Assembly: GCF_019799905.1 (NCBI RefSeq)
Contig: NZ_JABGCI010000002.1
Span: 558,001-622,000, forward strand
Source of the DNA: Trujillonella endophytica
GTDB taxonomy: Bacteria; Actinomycetota; Actinomycetes; Mycobacteriales; Geodermatophilaceae
Reading direction: 5' to 3'
Length of the DNA stretch: 64,000 nucleotides
The translations under genes were made by a program, and so were the position numbers. The stretch's first letter is position 1. The number at the start of each line of letters is the position of its first letter. Shown here piece after piece: positions 17,924-28,324 of this stretch. Below the pieces are notes generated by a model. That model did no database searches. It saw only the letters and a program-made list of their open reading frames with translations, and was not told the origin of the DNA.

Positions 17924-19930
17924 TCACCGTTGCACGTGCGCGCCGACGTCGCCCACCGGGTTGGGCTTGTCGAGCACGTGCCCGTTGCCGTTGCCCTTGG
18001 TGAGCTGCGCCCGCTCGGACGGCGTCAGCACCGGCGGCTGGTCGGACGGCGTCCGCTTGCCGAAGCCGTTGTAGGGCGCCAGCGAGGGGCGCTTCGTGAC
18101 CGGCGCGCAGATCCGCGCCATGTCCTCCTTGGAGAGCGTCTCCTTCTCGATCAGCTCCAGCACGAGCTGGTCGAGCACGGCGCGGTGCTCCACGAGGATC
18201 TCCCACGCCTCGTCGTGCGCCGCCTCGATCAGCGCGCGCACCTCGGCGTCGATGTCGGCGGCGACGGCCTCGGAGTAGTCCGGCCGCGAGCCCATGTCGC
18301 GGCCGAGGAACGGCTCGGAGTCGGTGCTGCCGTACTTGACGGCGCCGAGCTTGGCGCTCATGCCGTACTGGGTGACCATCGCGCGAGCCATCGCCGTGGC
18401 CTTCTCGATGTCGTTGCCGGCGCCGGTCGTCGGCTCGTGGTAGACGAGCTCCTCCGCCGCGCGACCGCCGAGGGCGTAGGCGAGGGTGTCGATCATCTCG
18501 GACCGGGTCTGCGTGTACTTGTCCTCGGTCGGCAGCACGAGCGTGTGCCCCAGGGAGCGCCCGCGCGGCAGGATGGTCACCTTGTGCACCGGGTCCAGGT
18601 TGGGCAGCGCGTGCGCCACGAGGGCGTGCCCGCCCTCGTGGTAGGCGGTGACCTTCTTCTCCTTGTCGCTCATCGCCCGGGTCTTGCGCTCCGGGCCGGC
18701 GAGGACGCGGTCGATGGCCTCCTCGAGGGCCGCGTCGTCGATGACGGTGCCGCCGTGGCGCGCGGTGAGCAGCGCACCCTCGTTGAGGACGTTGGCGAGG
18801 TCCGCGCCGGTGAAGCCGGGCGTCCGGCGGGCCAGCGTCTCCAGGTCGACGTCCGGGGCGAGCGGCTTGCCCTTGGCGTGGACGGCGAGGATCGCCTTGC
18901 GACCCATCAGGTCGGGGCGGTCGACGGCGATCTGACGGTCGAAGCGGCCCGGGCGCAGCAGCGCCGGGTCGAGGATGTCCGGCCGGTTGGTGGCGGCGAT
19001 CATGATGACGCCACCCTTGACGTCGAAGCCGTCCATCTCGACGAGCATCTGGTTGAGCGTCTGCTCGCGCTCGTCGTGCCCGCCGCCCATGCCGGCACCG
19101 CGGTGCCGGCCGACGGCGTCGATCTCGTCGACGAAGATGATCGCCGGGGCGTTCTGCTTGGCCTGCTCGAACAGGTCACGGACCCGGCTGGCACCGACGC
19201 CGACGAACATCTCGACGAAGTCCGAGCCGGAGATCGTGAAGAACGGGACGCCGGCCTCGCCGGCCACCGCGCGGGCCAGCAGCGTCTTGCCGGTGCCGGG
19301 CGGGCCGAACAGCAGCACGCCCTTGGGGATCTTGGCGCCGACGGCCTGGAACTTCACCGGGTTGGCGAGGAAGTCCTTGATCTCGTGGAGCTCCTCGATC
19401 GCCTCGTCGGCGCCGGCGACGTCGGCGAACGTCGTCTTCGGGGTGTCCTTGGTGATCTGCTTGGCCTTGGACTTGCCGAAGGCCATGACGCCCCGGCCGC
19501 CGCCCTGCATGGAGTTGAACAACCAGAACAGCAGGAGCAGGAGGATGACGAACGGCAGGAAGCTGATGAGGACGCTGACGAAGAGGTTCTCCTGCGTCAC
19601 GTTGGTGTCGAACTCGACACCCTCCCCGTCGCCCCCGCCGTCCTGGCCGGAGACGATGTCGAAGACGTCGTCGGACGCGCCCACCGGGTAGGAGGCCGTG
19701 ATCCGGTCACTGCCCTCGACCGGGTTCGTCAGCTCGAGGTCGAGCGTCTGCTCCTTGTCGTTGATCGTGACCTTCTCGGCGTTGCCGTCCTCGATCTGCT
19801 GGAGGGCCGTGGCCGTGGAGACGTCCTGGTACTCGTCGCCGCCGCGGAACAGGGTGGAGAACCCCACCGCCAGCAGGACGACGAGGACGACCCAGAACCA
19901 CACGGAGCGGAAGATCTTCTTACGTTCCAT
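17924..19930 (-). CDS. ftsH: ATP-dependent zinc metalloprotease FtsH
   Basis: A 668-residue membrane-bound AAA+ protease that degrades damaged membrane and short-lived cytosolic proteins. Membrane helices are at about 10-28 and 116-138 around an extracytoplasmic domain. The AAA module has Walker A GPPGTGKT (209-216), Walker B IIFVDE (264-269), the pore FVGVG and the second region of homology ([21 protein letters not shown]). The protease zinc site is HEGGH (431-435) with a downstream Asp in [10 protein letters not shown]. The C-terminus is Gly/Asn/Pro-rich. No clear ribosome site precedes the ATG. It lies 49 bases upstream of folE on the same strand, the mycobacterial order. Confidence 0.97.
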   Translation of the reverse strand: MERKKIFRSVWFWVVLVVLLAVGFSTLFRGGDEYQDVSTATALQQIEDGNAEKVTINDKEQTLDLELTNPVEGSDRITASYPVGASDDVFDIVSGQDGGGDGEGVEFDTNVTQENLFVSVLISFLPFVILLLLLFWLFNSMQGGGRGVMAFGKSKAKQITKDTPKTTFADVAGADEAIEELHEIKDFLANPVKFQAVGAKIPKGVLLFGPPGTGKTLLARAVAGEAGVPFFTISGSDFVEMFVGVGASRVRDLFEQAKQNAPAIIFVDEIDAVGRHRGAGMGGGHDEREQTLNQMLVEMDGFDVKGGVIMIAATNRPDILDPALLRPGRFDRQIAVDRPDLMGRKAILAVHAKGKPLAPDVDLETLARRTPGFTGADLANVLNEGALLTARHGGTVIDDAALEEAIDRVLAGPERKTRAMSDKEKKVTAYHEGGHALVAHALPNLDPVHKVTILPRGRSLGHTLVLPTEDKYTQTRSEMIDTLAYALGGRAAEELVYHEPTTGAGNDIEKATAMARAMVTQYGMSAKLGAVKYGSTDSEPFLGRDMGSRPDYSEAVAADIDAEVRALIEAAHDEAWEILVEHRAVLDQLVLELIEKETLSKEDMARICAPVTKRPSLAPYNGFGKRTPSDQPPVLTPSERAQLTKGNGNGHVLDKPNPVGDVGAHVQR

Positions 19931-20184
19931 ACACCGATGCCGGGGGGCCCGGACGGGCCTGACCCGTCGACCCTCCTGATCGTCCGGGGGACGCGACCTG
20001 CGCAGCGGGTGGGCCACCCGCGCGCGACGGTGCGGCGTCGTTGCGATCGACGGTACACCGGGCACCCTGCGAGAACCCTGTACGCGAGCCCCGGATCCCC
20101 CAGGAGGGTCCCCCGCCAGGAGTACGCCCGGAGCCGCGGGGCGCGGGTCCGGCTCGGCCCGGATGCGGCCCGGAGGCCGGCCGA

Positions 20185-20772
20185 TCAGCTCGAGTAGACC
20201 TCGGGCTTGAGCGTCGCGATGTAGGGCAGGTCGCGGTAGCGCTCGGCGTAGTCGAGGCCGTAGCCGATGACGAACTCGTTGGGGATGTCGAAGCCGATGT
20301 ACTTCACCGGCACCTCGACCTTCACCGCGTCGGGCTTGCGCAGCAGGGCGCAGACCTCCAGGGAGGCCGGCCCGCGGCCGCCGAGGTTCTTGAGCAGCCA
20401 GGAGAGGGTCAGGCCGGAGTCGATGATGTCCTCGAGCACGAGGACGTGCTTGTCGCTGATGTCCCGGTCGAGGTCCTTGAGGATCCGCACGACGCCGGAG
20501 GAGCTCGTGGCGCTGCCGTAGGAGGAGACGGCCATGAACTCCATCTGGGTGGGCAGCTGCAGCGCCCGGGCGAAGTCGCTCATGAAGAGGACCGCCCCCT
20601 TGAGGACGCCGACCAGCAGCACCTCCTTGCCCGCGTAGTCGCGGGCGACGGCGGTGGCCAGCTCGCGGATCTTGTCCTGGATCTGGGCCTCGGTGAGCAG
20701 CACGTGGTCGATGTCCGGCCCGTACCCGTGGTCGGGACCGAGTCCCCCGGAGGTGCTGGCGGGGTCCGTCAC
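20185..20772 (-). CDS. hpt: Hypoxanthine(-guanine) phosphoribosyltransferase
   Basis: A 195-residue purine-salvage enzyme. The PRPP-binding motif is [18 protein letters not shown], with the flexible-loop [14 protein letters not shown] and the purine-binding [20 protein letters not shown] near the C-terminus. The GTG start has GAGGAGCC eight bases upstream and overlaps the tilS stop as GTGA. tilS and hpt adjacency is widespread in bacteria. The 254 bases between hpt and ftsH hold the ftsH promoter; nothing else was seen there. Confidence 0.96.
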   Translation of the reverse strand: MTDPASTSGGLGPDHGYGPDIDHVLLTEAQIQDKIRELATAVARDYAGKEVLLVGVLKGAVLFMSDFARALQLPTQMEFMAVSSYGSATSSSGVVRILKDLDRDISDKHVLVLEDIIDSGLTLSWLLKNLGGRGPASLEVCALLRKPDAVKVEVPVKYIGFDIPNEFVIGYGLDYAERYRDLPYIATLKPEVYSS

Positions 20773-21800
20773 GGGAGTGGCTCCTCGAGGGGTGGGGGTC
20801 CGGCGTGGGCGCCGCGCCTGGCCGGCGGCAGCACCAGCAGCCTGCCAGACGTCCGTACCACCCCTGCTCCGCCGGGTAGGTCGACCCGGCCCTGTCCGCG
20901 CCAGCGGGTGACCAGCGTCTCCACCGCCCGCAGGTGCACCGCCTGGAGGTCGGGGACCCCCGCAGCGCGCAGCCAGCCACGCAGCACCCGCCGGCGCACG
21001 GCCGCGGGCAGCGGGGCCAGCGGCCGGGCCGGCAGCCCGCCGTCGCCGGCCTCGGCGGCCAGCCGGGCGAGCTCGGTGGCGGCCAGCCCGTCGAGGGCGT
21101 CGAGGTCCTCCCGCAGGAGGGCGGCGGTGCGCGCCAGGGCGGGGGCGACCCCACCACCGAGCACCTCCTCCAGCAGCGGCAGCACCTCGGTGCGCAGCCG
21201 GACGCGCGTGTACGCGGGGTCGGCGTTCCAGGGGTCGTCCCACACGGGCAGCCCCTGGTCCGCGCAGGCCTGCCGGGTGGTCTCCCGCCGCACGTCCAGC
21301 AGCGGCCGCCACCACCGCACGCCGTCGTCCTCGCGTTCGGCGACCATGCCGGCCACCGAGCGCGGCCCGGAGCCACGGCCCAGGCCGAGCAGCACCGTCT
21401 CGGCCTGGTCGTCGAGCGTGTGACCCAGCGCGACGCGCGCGCCCCCGTGGCCGGCGGCCGCGCCGGCCAGCGCGGCGTACCGGGCGGCCCGGGCCGCGCC
21501 CTCCGGCCCGCCGGCGCCGGACACGCGCACCGGGAGGACCAGCACCGGGTCGAGACCGAGCTCTGCGAGCAGCGCCGCCGTCCGCTCGGCCCGCTCCGCC
21601 GAACCGGGCTGGAGGCCGTGGTCGACGGTCGCGGCCCCGACCCGGACGCCGGCGTCCCGGGCCTCGAAGGCGAGGGCCGCGGCCAGCGCCAGGGAGTCCG
21701 CTCCCCCGCTGCAGGCGACGAGCACCGGCCGGGTCGAGGAGCGCAGGCCGGGCCGGACGGCGGCACGCAGGAGCGCGACGGCGACCGGCGGCCCGGACAC
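20769..21800 (-). CDS. tilS: tRNA(Ile)-lysidine synthase
   Basis: A 343-residue PP-loop ATPase that changes the wobble C of tRNA-Ile(CAU) to lysidine so that it reads AUA. Motifs are [19 protein letters not shown] (the SGGxDS loop), VDHGLQPGS, and [22 protein letters not shown], followed by [15 protein letters not shown]. The C-terminal region is divergent, as is normal for actinobacterial TilS. GTG 21798-21800 lies five bases after the preceding stop and lacks a purine-rich ribosome site, suggesting translational coupling. Confidence 0.94.
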   Translation of the reverse strand: MSGPPVAVALLRAAVRPGLRSSTRPVLVACSGGADSLALAAALAFEARDAGVRVGAATVDHGLQPGSAERAERTAALLAELGLDPVLVLPVRVSGAGGPEGAARAARYAALAGAAAGHGGARVALGHTLDDQAETVLLGLGRGSGPRSVAGMVAEREDDGVRWWRPLLDVRRETTRQACADQGLPVWDDPWNADPAYTRVRLRTEVLPLLEEVLGGGVAPALARTAALLREDLDALDGLAATELARLAAEAGDGGLPARPLAPLPAAVRRRVLRGWLRAAGVPDLQAVHLRAVETLVTRWRGQGRVDLPGGAGVVRTSGRLLVLPPARRGAHAGPPPLEEPLP

Positions 21801-21805
21801 GGAGG

Positions 21806-22897
21806 TCAGGCGGGGATGGCGGGGCGGCCGATGACGCGGTCGACCCAGCGCGCGGGGTCGGTCAGCTCCTCGACCAGCGGCAGCGCCTCCGGCCCCGACC
21901 ACACGCGGTTGAAGCCCTCCATGCCGACCAGGTCGACGACCCCGCCGACGAAGACCCGCCCGTCGGCGTACTGCTTCATCTTCTGCTCCAGGCCCAGCAG
22001 CCGGCGCAGCACGCGGTCGACGGGGCCGCGGCCCTTGCGCCGCTGCGCGAACCGCTTGCGCAGGGTGCGCACCGACGGGACGACGTCCGGGCCGACCCCG
22101 TCCATCACGTACTCGGCGTGCCCCTCGACGAGGCTCATCACCGCGGTGACCCGGTCGAGGACGGCCCGCTGCGCAGGGTCGCCGACCAGCGCCATGAGGC
22201 CCTGCGGCTCGTCGTCGTCCCCGTCGCCGCCCCGGACGGCGTCGCCGAGGCTGCGGACGACGTCGCGCAGGCGGTCCCGGAGCACGTCGGCGTCCAGGTC
22301 GGTCGCCTCGACGAACTCGGCGATCAGCGACTCGAGGTGGCCCTGCAGCCACGGGACGCCGGTGAACTGCAGCTGGTGGGTGACCTCGTGCAGGCAGACC
22401 CACAGCCGGAAGTCGCTCGGGTCGACCCCGAGGCGGCGCTCGGCGTCGACGATGTTGGGGGCCACCAGGAGGAGCCGCCCGCCGGTGCCGAAGATCTCGT
22501 ACTGGCCGAGGACCCGGGAGGAGAGGAAGGACAGCACCGCGCCGGCCTGGACGCCGGTGGCGCGGGAGCCGATCGCGGTCGCGATCGGGCCCGGCCGGGT
22601 GCCCTGCTTCTCGGCGAGGGCGTCGACCAGGGGGTTCAGCAGCGCCGCCATGCCGGCGGTGTTGGCGTCGACCCAGCCGGGCCGGTCGACGACGGCGACC
22701 TCGGGGATCGGGCCGCCGGGCGCCGGGCGCAGGCCGGTGAGGCCCTCGACGTGCGCGATCGCGGTCGCCGCGGCCTCGTGCAACTCGCTGACGACGGCGG
22801 CGGCCTCCGCCCGCGTCGTCTGCGGACCCGCGCTGACCAGCCGGCGGGCGGTGCGTCCGGCGAGGTCCCAGTCGACCATCGAGGAGGCGCTGCTCAT
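21806..22897 (-). CDS. DUF2342 zincin-like protein
   Basis: A 363-residue protein of the actinobacterial family labelled 'zinc-dependent metalloprotease' or 'coenzyme F420 biosynthesis-associated'. A metal-site helix [12 protein letters not shown] (HExxH) is present, with a further [12 protein letters not shown] helix that may supply another ligand, and the family's N-terminal [12 protein letters not shown]. No signal peptide is seen, so it is likely cytoplasmic. Protease activity has not, to my knowledge, been shown for the family. It lies between dacB and tilS as in mycobacteria, 46 bases after dacB. Upstream TACGGT plus a GAGG stretch precede the ATG. Confidence 0.85.
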   Translation of the reverse strand: MSSASSMVDWDLAGRTARRLVSAGPQTTRAEAAAVVSELHEAAATAIAHVEGLTGLRPAPGGPIPEVAVVDRPGWVDANTAGMAALLNPLVDALAEKQGTRPGPIATAIGSRATGVQAGAVLSFLSSRVLGQYEIFGTGGRLLLVAPNIVDAERRLGVDPSDFRLWVCLHEVTHQLQFTGVPWLQGHLESLIAEFVEATDLDADVLRDRLRDVVRSLGDAVRGGDGDDDEPQGLMALVGDPAQRAVLDRVTAVMSLVEGHAEYVMDGVGPDVVPSVRTLRKRFAQRRKGRGPVDRVLRRLLGLEQKMKQYADGRVFVGGVVDLVGMEGFNRVWSGPEALPLVEELTDPARWVDRVIGRPAIPA

Positions 22898-22943
22898 CGC
22901 CTCACCGTACGCGCGGGCCGGTCCGGGCGGCCGCTCGACGGCC

Positions 22944-24389
22944 TCAGGAGCAGCCGCAGGCGGCCAGTGCGGCGGCGGCCTCGTCGAGCGCCGCCTCGGC
23001 CGGTCCCTCGCCCGCCGTGACGCCGTCGGCCATGAACGCGAAGGCCAGGAGCCGACCGTCGGCGGTGAGCACGGTGCCGGCCAGCGTGTGCACGCCCAGC
23101 AGCGTGCCGGTCTTGCCGCGCACCGTTCCCGGAGCGGTGACCGGGTCGTCGTCCCCCCGGTCGGCGAGGGTGCCGTCGTACCCGGCGACGGCGAGGCCCG
23201 AGACGATCGCCGACAGCTCCACCTGCGAGCCGTCGGCGGCGGCGGTGAGCACGCGGGTGAGGAGCGCCGCGGGCACCCGGTCGGCGGCGGACAGGCCGCT
23301 GCCGTCGGCCACGGTGCCCCCGCCGAGGTCGAAGCCCGCGTCGGCCAGGGCGGCGGGGACGGCCTCGGCGACGCCGTCGAAGGTGGCCGGCAGGTCGCGG
23401 GCGATCGCCACGTGCCGGGCCAGGGCCTCGGCGAGCAGGTTGTCGGACTGGGCCAGCATCTGCTCGACCTGCCGGGCGACCGGGGCCGAGCGGACGGTGC
23501 CCAGGACCGGGGTGCCCTCGGGCGCGTCGCCGAGGCGGACGGCCGCGGACGGCGCGCCGAGGGCAGCGGCCAGGGCGCGGCCGGCGTCGGTACCGGGGGC
23601 GCCGCTGCGCTGGGTGGTGCCCGGTGCGATCCGGGCGCCGTCGACGGCGGTGGCGGTCACCGGGGCGGCGTAGCTGGAGGGGGCGTCGCCGGGGCCCCAG
23701 CCGGGTGCGGTCAGCGGGCCCTGGAAGAGCCCGTTGTCGACCAGGACGGTGGTGACCGGCGCCCCGGCGAGCGCCGTCCGCACCTGGTCGGCGAGGTCGG
23801 CGACGGTGGGGGCCCCCGGATAGGTCTGCGACGGCGTCGTGGTGGAGAGGGTGACGTCGCCGCCCCCGACGAGGACCACCTCGCCCGGGGCCGCTCCGGC
23901 GACGACCGTCGTCGCGAGCGTGTCGTCGGGGTCGAGGGTGGTCAGGGCCGCCACCGCGGTCAGCAGCTTGGCGGTCGAGGCGGGGACGGCGGCGCGGTCG
24001 CCGCCCCGGTCGAGCAGGACGTCGCCGGTCGCGACGTCGACGACCTGCGCGGTGGGCGCGGCGCCGAGCGCGGGCGCGGACAGCAGCGGCGCCAGGACCG
24101 CCTCCAGCGCGGCGGGGTCCGGGGCGGGTGCGTCGTCGGCCAGCGAGACGAGCACGGGGGCCGGGTCGCCGATCTCGGGCAGCTGCGCGCCGGCGACCGG
24201 GCTGCCGGCCGGATCGTCCGTGCCGGCGTCGTCGCCCCCGAGCGCGCGGACCACCAGGACGGCCACCAGCGCGACCACGGCGAGGAGCACGAGGCCGGCC
24301 AGGACCAGCCGGCGGCGGAGGCGCCCGTACTTCGCTGTCACGGCCTTCGGCGGAACGGTCGGAGACCCGCTCGACGCGATGCTGTCCAC
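22944..24389 (-). CDS. dacB: D-alanyl-D-alanine carboxypeptidase/endopeptidase (PBP4 type)
   Basis: About 481 residues with an N-terminal membrane anchor (about 27-48, [19 protein letters not shown]) and an extracytoplasmic S13 domain. Catalytic boxes are STAK (about 138-141), SDN (in [16 protein letters not shown]) and KTG (in [16 protein letters not shown]). It trims peptidoglycan peptides. The protein ends in a Cys-Gly-Cys motif, as does the mycobacterial homologue. GTG 24387-24389 is preferred (GGAGGT eleven bases upstream); a downstream GTG before [10 protein letters not shown] is possible. It is divergent from ppa with 56 bases between. Confidence 0.92.
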   Translation of the reverse strand: MDSIASSGSPTVPPKAVTAKYGRLRRRLVLAGLVLLAVVALVAVLVVRALGGDDAGTDDPAGSPVAGAQLPEIGDPAPVLVSLADDAPAPDPAALEAVLAPLLSAPALGAAPTAQVVDVATGDVLLDRGGDRAAVPASTAKLLTAVAALTTLDPDDTLATTVVAGAAPGEVVLVGGGDVTLSTTTPSQTYPGAPTVADLADQVRTALAGAPVTTVLVDNGLFQGPLTAPGWGPGDAPSSYAAPVTATAVDGARIAPGTTQRSGAPGTDAGRALAAALGAPSAAVRLGDAPEGTPVLGTVRSAPVARQVEQMLAQSDNLLAEALARHVAIARDLPATFDGVAEAVPAALADAGFDLGGGTVADGSGLSAADRVPAALLTRVLTAAADGSQVELSAIVSGLAVAGYDGTLADRGDDDPVTAPGTVRGKTGTLLGVHTLAGTVLTADGRLLAFAFMADGVTAGEGPAEAALDEAAAALAACGCS

Positions 24390-24445
24390 CCCCTGAGAGC
24401 ACCTCCGGCGCAACAGCCGTGGCGGCGTGGGCCACACTACGACCC

Positions 24446-24940
24446 GTGCAGTTCGACGTGACGGTAGAGATCCCCAAGGGCCAGCGGAACAAGTACGAGC
24501 TGGACCACGCCACCGGCCGCATCCGCTTGGACCGGATGCTCTTCACCTCCACCCGCTATCCAGCGGACTACGGATACATCGAGAACACCCTCGGCCAGGA
24601 CGGCGACCCGCTCGACGCCCTGGTGCTGCTCGAGGAGCCGACGTTCCCCGGGTGCCTGATCACCTGCCGGGCCATCGGCATGTTCCGCATGACCGACGAG
24701 GCGGGCGGGGACGACAAGGTCCTCACCGTCCCGGCGACCGACCCGCGGATGTCGCACCTCAAGGACATCACCGACGTGTCGGAGTTCGACCGGCTGGAGA
24801 TCCAGCACTTCTTCGAGACCTACAAGGACCTCGAGCCGGGCAAGTCGGTCGAGGGCGCCAACTGGGTCGGGCGCGCCGAGGCGGAGGCCGAGATCGAGGC
24901 CTCCATCAAGCGGGCCCTCGAGGCCGAGCCCCACCACTGA
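24446..24940 (+). CDS. ppa: Inorganic pyrophosphatase (family I)
   Basis: A 164-residue soluble enzyme splitting pyrophosphate to phosphate. Active-site pieces are [14 protein letters not shown], the [21 protein letters not shown] signature with its metal-binding Asp residues, and [16 protein letters not shown]. The cell also encodes a membrane proton-pumping pyrophosphatase at 36929-39253, so both routes are available. The GTG has no ribosome site and may start a leaderless message, though its -10 is less clear than in other genes here. Confidence 0.97.
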   Translation: MQFDVTVEIPKGQRNKYELDHATGRIRLDRMLFTSTRYPADYGYIENTLGQDGDPLDALVLLEEPTFPGCLITCRAIGMFRMTDEAGGDDKVLTVPATDPRMSHLKDITDVSEFDRLEIQHFFETYKDLEPGKSVEGANWVGRAEAEAEIEASIKRALEAEPHH

Positions 24941-25045
24941 ACGACGACCACCCCTCCCCCACGCCACGCGAGCTCGGCACGGGACCCGGAACGGTCGCCA
25001 CGACGGGCCCTCCTCCGAGCGGCGGCCGAGCGCACGACGGACAGC

Positions 25046-25079
25046 CGACGGCGGTGCACCTGCGGGTGCACCGCCGTCG
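25046..25079. terminator. Bidirectional terminator between ppa and a lipoprotein gene
   Basis: A perfect 15-base inverted repeat (25046-25060 with 25065-25079), loop TGCG, between two convergent genes. Confidence 0.75.
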
Positions 25080-25114
25080 CTGCGTCCCGGGGCCGTCGCC
25101 GGCCACGGGTGTCG

Positions 25115-25567
25115 TCAGCAGTTGGCTCGACCCCACTCGTCGACCGCGGTGCCCGCGTCGACCAGCTCGGGCTGGAGCTCGAGGAGCTCGGTGGCGAGGT
25201 CCTGGTTGCCACCGGGGGCGCTGGGGTCGAGCTGCCGGAACAGGTCACGCAGGTCCCGCCACGCCGTGACGAGGCGCTCCCACTCGTCGGCGACGTCGTC
25301 GGGGGGCTGCACCTCCTCCATGCGGTCCACGGCGTCCTCGATGAGGGCCGAGGCCGCCGCGGGGTCGGTCTGCACGTCCTCGACCTGCGCGGTGATGTCC
25401 TGCAGCAGGGCGGGGACGTCGTCGCAGAACGTCTCCTGCCGCTCCTCGTCGGAGGGCCCGCTGGTGCTCGCGGCCGGCGAGGCGCTCCCCGTGACCTCCG
25501 AGGTGCAGCCGCTGAGCAGGGCAGCGGCGATCGTCCCCAGCGCCAGCGTCGTCGCACGTCGTCCCAC
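25115..25567 (-). CDS. Small secreted lipoprotein, function unknown
   Basis: A 150-residue protein starting at GTG 25565-25567. The signal peptide has Arg residues, a hydrophobic stretch (TLALGTIAAALLSGC) and lipobox LLSGC. The mature part is acidic and predicted largely helical (VPALLQDITAQVEDV, ASALIEDAVDRMEEV, EWERLVTAWRDLRDLF), with Cys near each end (ETFCDD and the terminal C) that may pair. I do not recognise a family. Longer in-frame upstream sequence is not signal-like and was rejected. Confidence 0.75.
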   Translation of the reverse strand: MGRRATTLALGTIAAALLSGCTSEVTGSASPAASTSGPSDEERQETFCDDVPALLQDITAQVEDVQTDPAAASALIEDAVDRMEEVQPPDDVADEWERLVTAWRDLRDLFRQLDPSAPGGNQDLATELLELQPELVDAGTAVDEWGRANC

Positions 25568-25658
25568 GGCGGAACCGTAACGGGCGCCTCCGGTGCCTCG
25601 CCGCGGGTCGTCGGCCGACCGCGACCGGCCGCGCGCCGGCACCCCCGCGCCGGACACG

Positions 25659-25712
25659 ACGGACGCCGCCCCGGCGCCGACCCCGGAGGGCCGACGCCGG
25701 CGCGGCGTCCGT
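25659..25712 (-). terminator. Terminator after the amidohydrolase gene
   Basis: Arms ACGGACGCCG (25659-25668) and CGGCGTCCGT (25703-25712) pair over ten bases, with further GC-rich pairing inside. It lies just beyond the amidohydrolase stop. Confidence 0.6.
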
Positions 25713-25753
25713 GTTCCTCCCTGCCCCTGGCGTGCGGGGCGGGGAGGTCTCGC

Positions 25754-27025
25754 TCAGGCGCCCTGGGCGGTCTTCTGGCGCAGGTCGTACATCTTCCGCC
25801 ACTCGTGCTTGGAGCGGATGGTGGTGTCGACCTCGGGGCTGAGCGCGCGCAGGGCGCCGACCGTGGCGTCCTCCTTCGCGATGTGCTTGAACGGGTCGAG
25901 GCCGAAGAACCGGGTGGTGTTCTGCCACAGGATCTTGTGGGCCTCGTCGTCGGCGACGCCGGCACCGGCCATCTCGGCGTTGACGAACTCCGGCGCGTTG
26001 GGCCAGATCGCGTCCGAGTGCGGGTAGTCGCACTCCCACGCGATGATGTCGATGCCGATGTCGTTGCGGACCTTCAGCGCCGTCGGGTCGGTGACGTAGC
26101 AGGCCAGCGAGTGCTCCCGGAAGATGTCGCTGGGGAGCTTGCCGCCGAAGTCGTGACCGAGCCAGCGCTGGTTGGTGTAGTGCCGGTCGCAGCGGTCCAG
26201 GTAGAACGGGATCCAGCCGATGCCGGCCTCCGACCAGGCGATCTTCAGGTCGGGGTACTTGGTCATCGCCCCGCCCCACAGCAGGTCCTGGGCGGCGAAG
26301 GTGGACACCTGGGTGGCCAGGATGATCATGTTGTCGATCGGTGCCTCGGGCGCCATCCGGATGGCGCCGAAGCCCTGGCCGATGTGCAGGCACATGACGA
26401 TCTCGAGCTCGGAGATCGCCTCGAAGAACGGGCCCCAGTACTCGAGGTTGTGGTAGCTGGGCAGGCCCTGCAGGTGCGGCAGCTCGGGCATGGTGACGGC
26501 CTTGACGCCCTTGGCGGCCACCCGCCGCACCTCGTCGACGAGGTCCTTCGGCTCCCAGACGGGGAGGATCGCGCAGGGGATCATGCGGCCCGGGTAGGCG
26601 GTGCACCACTCGTCGATGTGCCAGTCGTTGTAGGCCTTGAGCATGACCAGGGCGAGGTCCTTGTCCTTCGCCTCCTGGAAGTACCGGGCACTGAAGCCGG
26701 CGAAGGACGGGAAGCACATCGAGGCCAGGATCCCGTTGCGGTTCATGTCCTTGATCCGCTCGTGGATGTCATAGGCACCCGGGCGCATCTCGGCGAACGT
26801 CGCGGGGTTCAGGCCCCACTCCTCGTTCGGCCAGCCGACGACGGCGTTGAGGCCGACGGTCCCCATGGAGTTGCCCTGGAACCACCACTTCTCGTAGCCG
26901 TTCTCGTCCGGGATCGACTTCGGGGCCTCGTCCTTGTACTTCTCGGGGACGTGGTTCTTGAACATGTCGGGGGGCTCGACGACGTGGTCGTCGATACTGA
27001 TCATGATCATGTCTTCGACGTTCAT
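25754..27025 (-). CDS. Amidohydrolase-2 family metal-dependent hydrolase
   Basis: A 423-residue TIM-barrel protein of the ACMSD/amidohydrolase-2 group, which hydrolyses or decarboxylates carboxylated rings and related substrates. Metal-site candidates are ISIDDHVVEPPDMF at the N-terminus (D-x-H), CLHIGQGFGA, and the late ECDYPHSDAIWP with Asp and His. GAGAGGT lies ahead of the ATG. It is downstream of and co-directional with a luciferase-like oxidoreductase (71-base gap), suggesting that one oxidises and the other cleaves in a common catabolic route. The substrate is unknown. Lower GC wobble use than neighbouring genes is not obvious. Confidence 0.88.
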   Translation of the reverse strand: MNVEDMIMISIDDHVVEPPDMFKNHVPEKYKDEAPKSIPDENGYEKWWFQGNSMGTVGLNAVVGWPNEEWGLNPATFAEMRPGAYDIHERIKDMNRNGILASMCFPSFAGFSARYFQEAKDKDLALVMLKAYNDWHIDEWCTAYPGRMIPCAILPVWEPKDLVDEVRRVAAKGVKAVTMPELPHLQGLPSYHNLEYWGPFFEAISELEIVMCLHIGQGFGAIRMAPEAPIDNMIILATQVSTFAAQDLLWGGAMTKYPDLKIAWSEAGIGWIPFYLDRCDRHYTNQRWLGHDFGGKLPSDIFREHSLACYVTDPTALKVRNDIGIDIIAWECDYPHSDAIWPNAPEFVNAEMAGAGVADDEAHKILWQNTTRFFGLDPFKHIAKEDATVGALRALSPEVDTTIRSKHEWRKMYDLRQKTAQGA

Positions 27026-27096
27026 GCCCGTACCTCTCTCATCTGCGACATCTGGTGATCCGATCCGGGTGCTGTCGTGCAGGGGCGCCTGGTCGG

Positions 27097-27966
27097 TCAC
27101 CAGGAGCTGATCTCGGGGATGACCTTGGCGCCGATGACCTCGAGCTGGGCCTCGGAGCCCAGGTCGGGGACCCACCCGTAGACGGTGGTGAAGCCCAGGT
27201 CGTGCAGTCGGCGGAGGTCCTTCAGGAGCCCGTCGACACCCTCCGGCCCGTCGACGCCGAAGGTGCTCAGCGCGGTCTTCTCGATCTCGTCGGGGTCGCG
27301 GCCGACCTCCTCGCACCGCTCGCGCAGGCGCGCGATCTTCTGCCCCGCCTCCTCGCCACCCCAGACGTTCATCGCGTCGGCGTACTTGGCGACGAGCTTC
27401 AGCGTCCGCAGCTCCCCGCCGCCGCCGATGAGGATCCGCGGGCGGGGCTGCGACACCGGCGGGGGGACGTTGAGCGTCTGCCCCAGCTGGTGGCGCTCGG
27501 TGACGATCGGGTCGTCCTCGCCGCTCCACATCTGCAGGCAGATGCGGACGGTCTCCTCCAGCTGCTGGTAGCGCCCGTCGTGGGAGTCGTAGGGCAGACC
27601 GAGACCGGTGGCCTCCTGCTCGTTCCACCCCTGACCGATGGACAGCCACGTGCGCCCGCCGGAGAGCACGTCGAGCGTGGTGATCATCTTCGCCAGCAGC
27701 CCGGGGGCGCGGTACGTGGCAGCGGTGACGAGGGGCTGCAGCTCGATCGTGGAGGTGTGACCGGCCAGGTACGCCAGTGTCGTGTACGCCTCCAGCATCG
27801 GCTCGTTCTCCTCGCCGATGAGGCTGATCTGCCACAGGTGGTCGGTGACGCTCAGCCGCGCGAACCCGACGTCCTCCGCCGTCCTGGCGATGCGGGCCAG
27901 AGCCGGTCCCATGTCCTTCGGCTCGCCCAGGTGCGAGTAGTCGTTCAGGTGGAGACCGAGTCTCAT
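27097..27966 (-). CDS. Luciferase-like (LLM class) flavin/F420-dependent oxidoreductase
   Basis: A 289-residue TIM-barrel enzyme. It begins MRLGLHLNDYSHLG and carries FARLSVTDHLWQI, GGRTWLSIGQGWNEQEATGLGL, and PRPRILIGGGGELRTLKLVAKYADAMNVWG, the pattern of actinobacterial F420-dependent LLM oxidoreductases. The ATG (27964-27966) follows GAGGAGC. It is the first gene of a two-gene unit with the amidohydrolase. Cofactor F420 rather than FMN is inferred from family habit, not shown by sequence. Confidence 0.88.
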   Translation of the reverse strand: MRLGLHLNDYSHLGEPKDMGPALARIARTAEDVGFARLSVTDHLWQISLIGEENEPMLEAYTTLAYLAGHTSTIELQPLVTAATYRAPGLLAKMITTLDVLSGGRTWLSIGQGWNEQEATGLGLPYDSHDGRYQQLEETVRICLQMWSGEDDPIVTERHQLGQTLNVPPPVSQPRPRILIGGGGELRTLKLVAKYADAMNVWGGEEAGQKIARLRERCEEVGRDPDEIEKTALSTFGVDGPEGVDGLLKDLRRLHDLGFTTVYGWVPDLGSEAQLEVIGAKVIPEISSW

Positions 27967-28161
27967 GCAGCGCTCCTCGGCACCCGGCAGGACTCGCGGA
28001 TGCTTCGACGTGTTGACATCGGTCACATCTTCGCGCGCCGACGTCTGGATGGCAATCGTACGCCTTGCGATACCGCTGTGTGACGCAGCTCATCCGACGT
28101 CGCCCAGGATGTCCGACCGGTCAGCCCGCTGTCCACCAGCGCGGACACGGGCCCGGAGGCG

Positions 28162-28193
28162 ACACGACCCCGTCCGCGTGGACGGGGTCGTGT
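28162..28193 (-). terminator. Terminator downstream of tRNA-Thr
   Basis: A perfect 14-base inverted repeat (28162-28175 with 28180-28193) and a four-base loop, nine bases past the 3' end of the tRNA. No T-run. Confidence 0.7.
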
Positions 28194-28201
28194 GGAGTGG
28201 G

Positions 28202-28274
28202 AGCCGCCTGTCGGAATCGAACCGACGACCTTCTCATTACGAGTGAGATGCTCTACCGACTGAGCTAAGGCGGC
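28202..28274 (-). tRNA. tRNA-Thr (anticodon CGU)
   Basis: A 73-base cloverleaf on the minus strand. The acceptor arm GCCGCCT pairs with AGGCGGC, the D-arm is TTAGCTCAGTCGGTAGAGC, and the anticodon stem TCTCA/TGAGA encloses loop CTCGTAA, so the anticodon is CGT and it reads ACG. The T-arm holds GGTTCGATTCC. The CCA end is not encoded. Confidence 0.97.
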
Positions 28275-28324
28275 GGACGTGCGCGACCAGCCTACGACAC
28301 CGCCGCCGCCGGGACGCGCACCGG

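Noticed and set aside
28065-28268. Small plus-strand frame across the tRNA region
   Set aside because: It runs through the tRNA antisense and the terminator hairpin, with no ribosome site or family similarity.
28202-28274. tRNA-Thr as an attachment site for an integrated element
   Set aside because: No integrase, no repeated tRNA 3' end and no phage or plasmid genes lie on either side.
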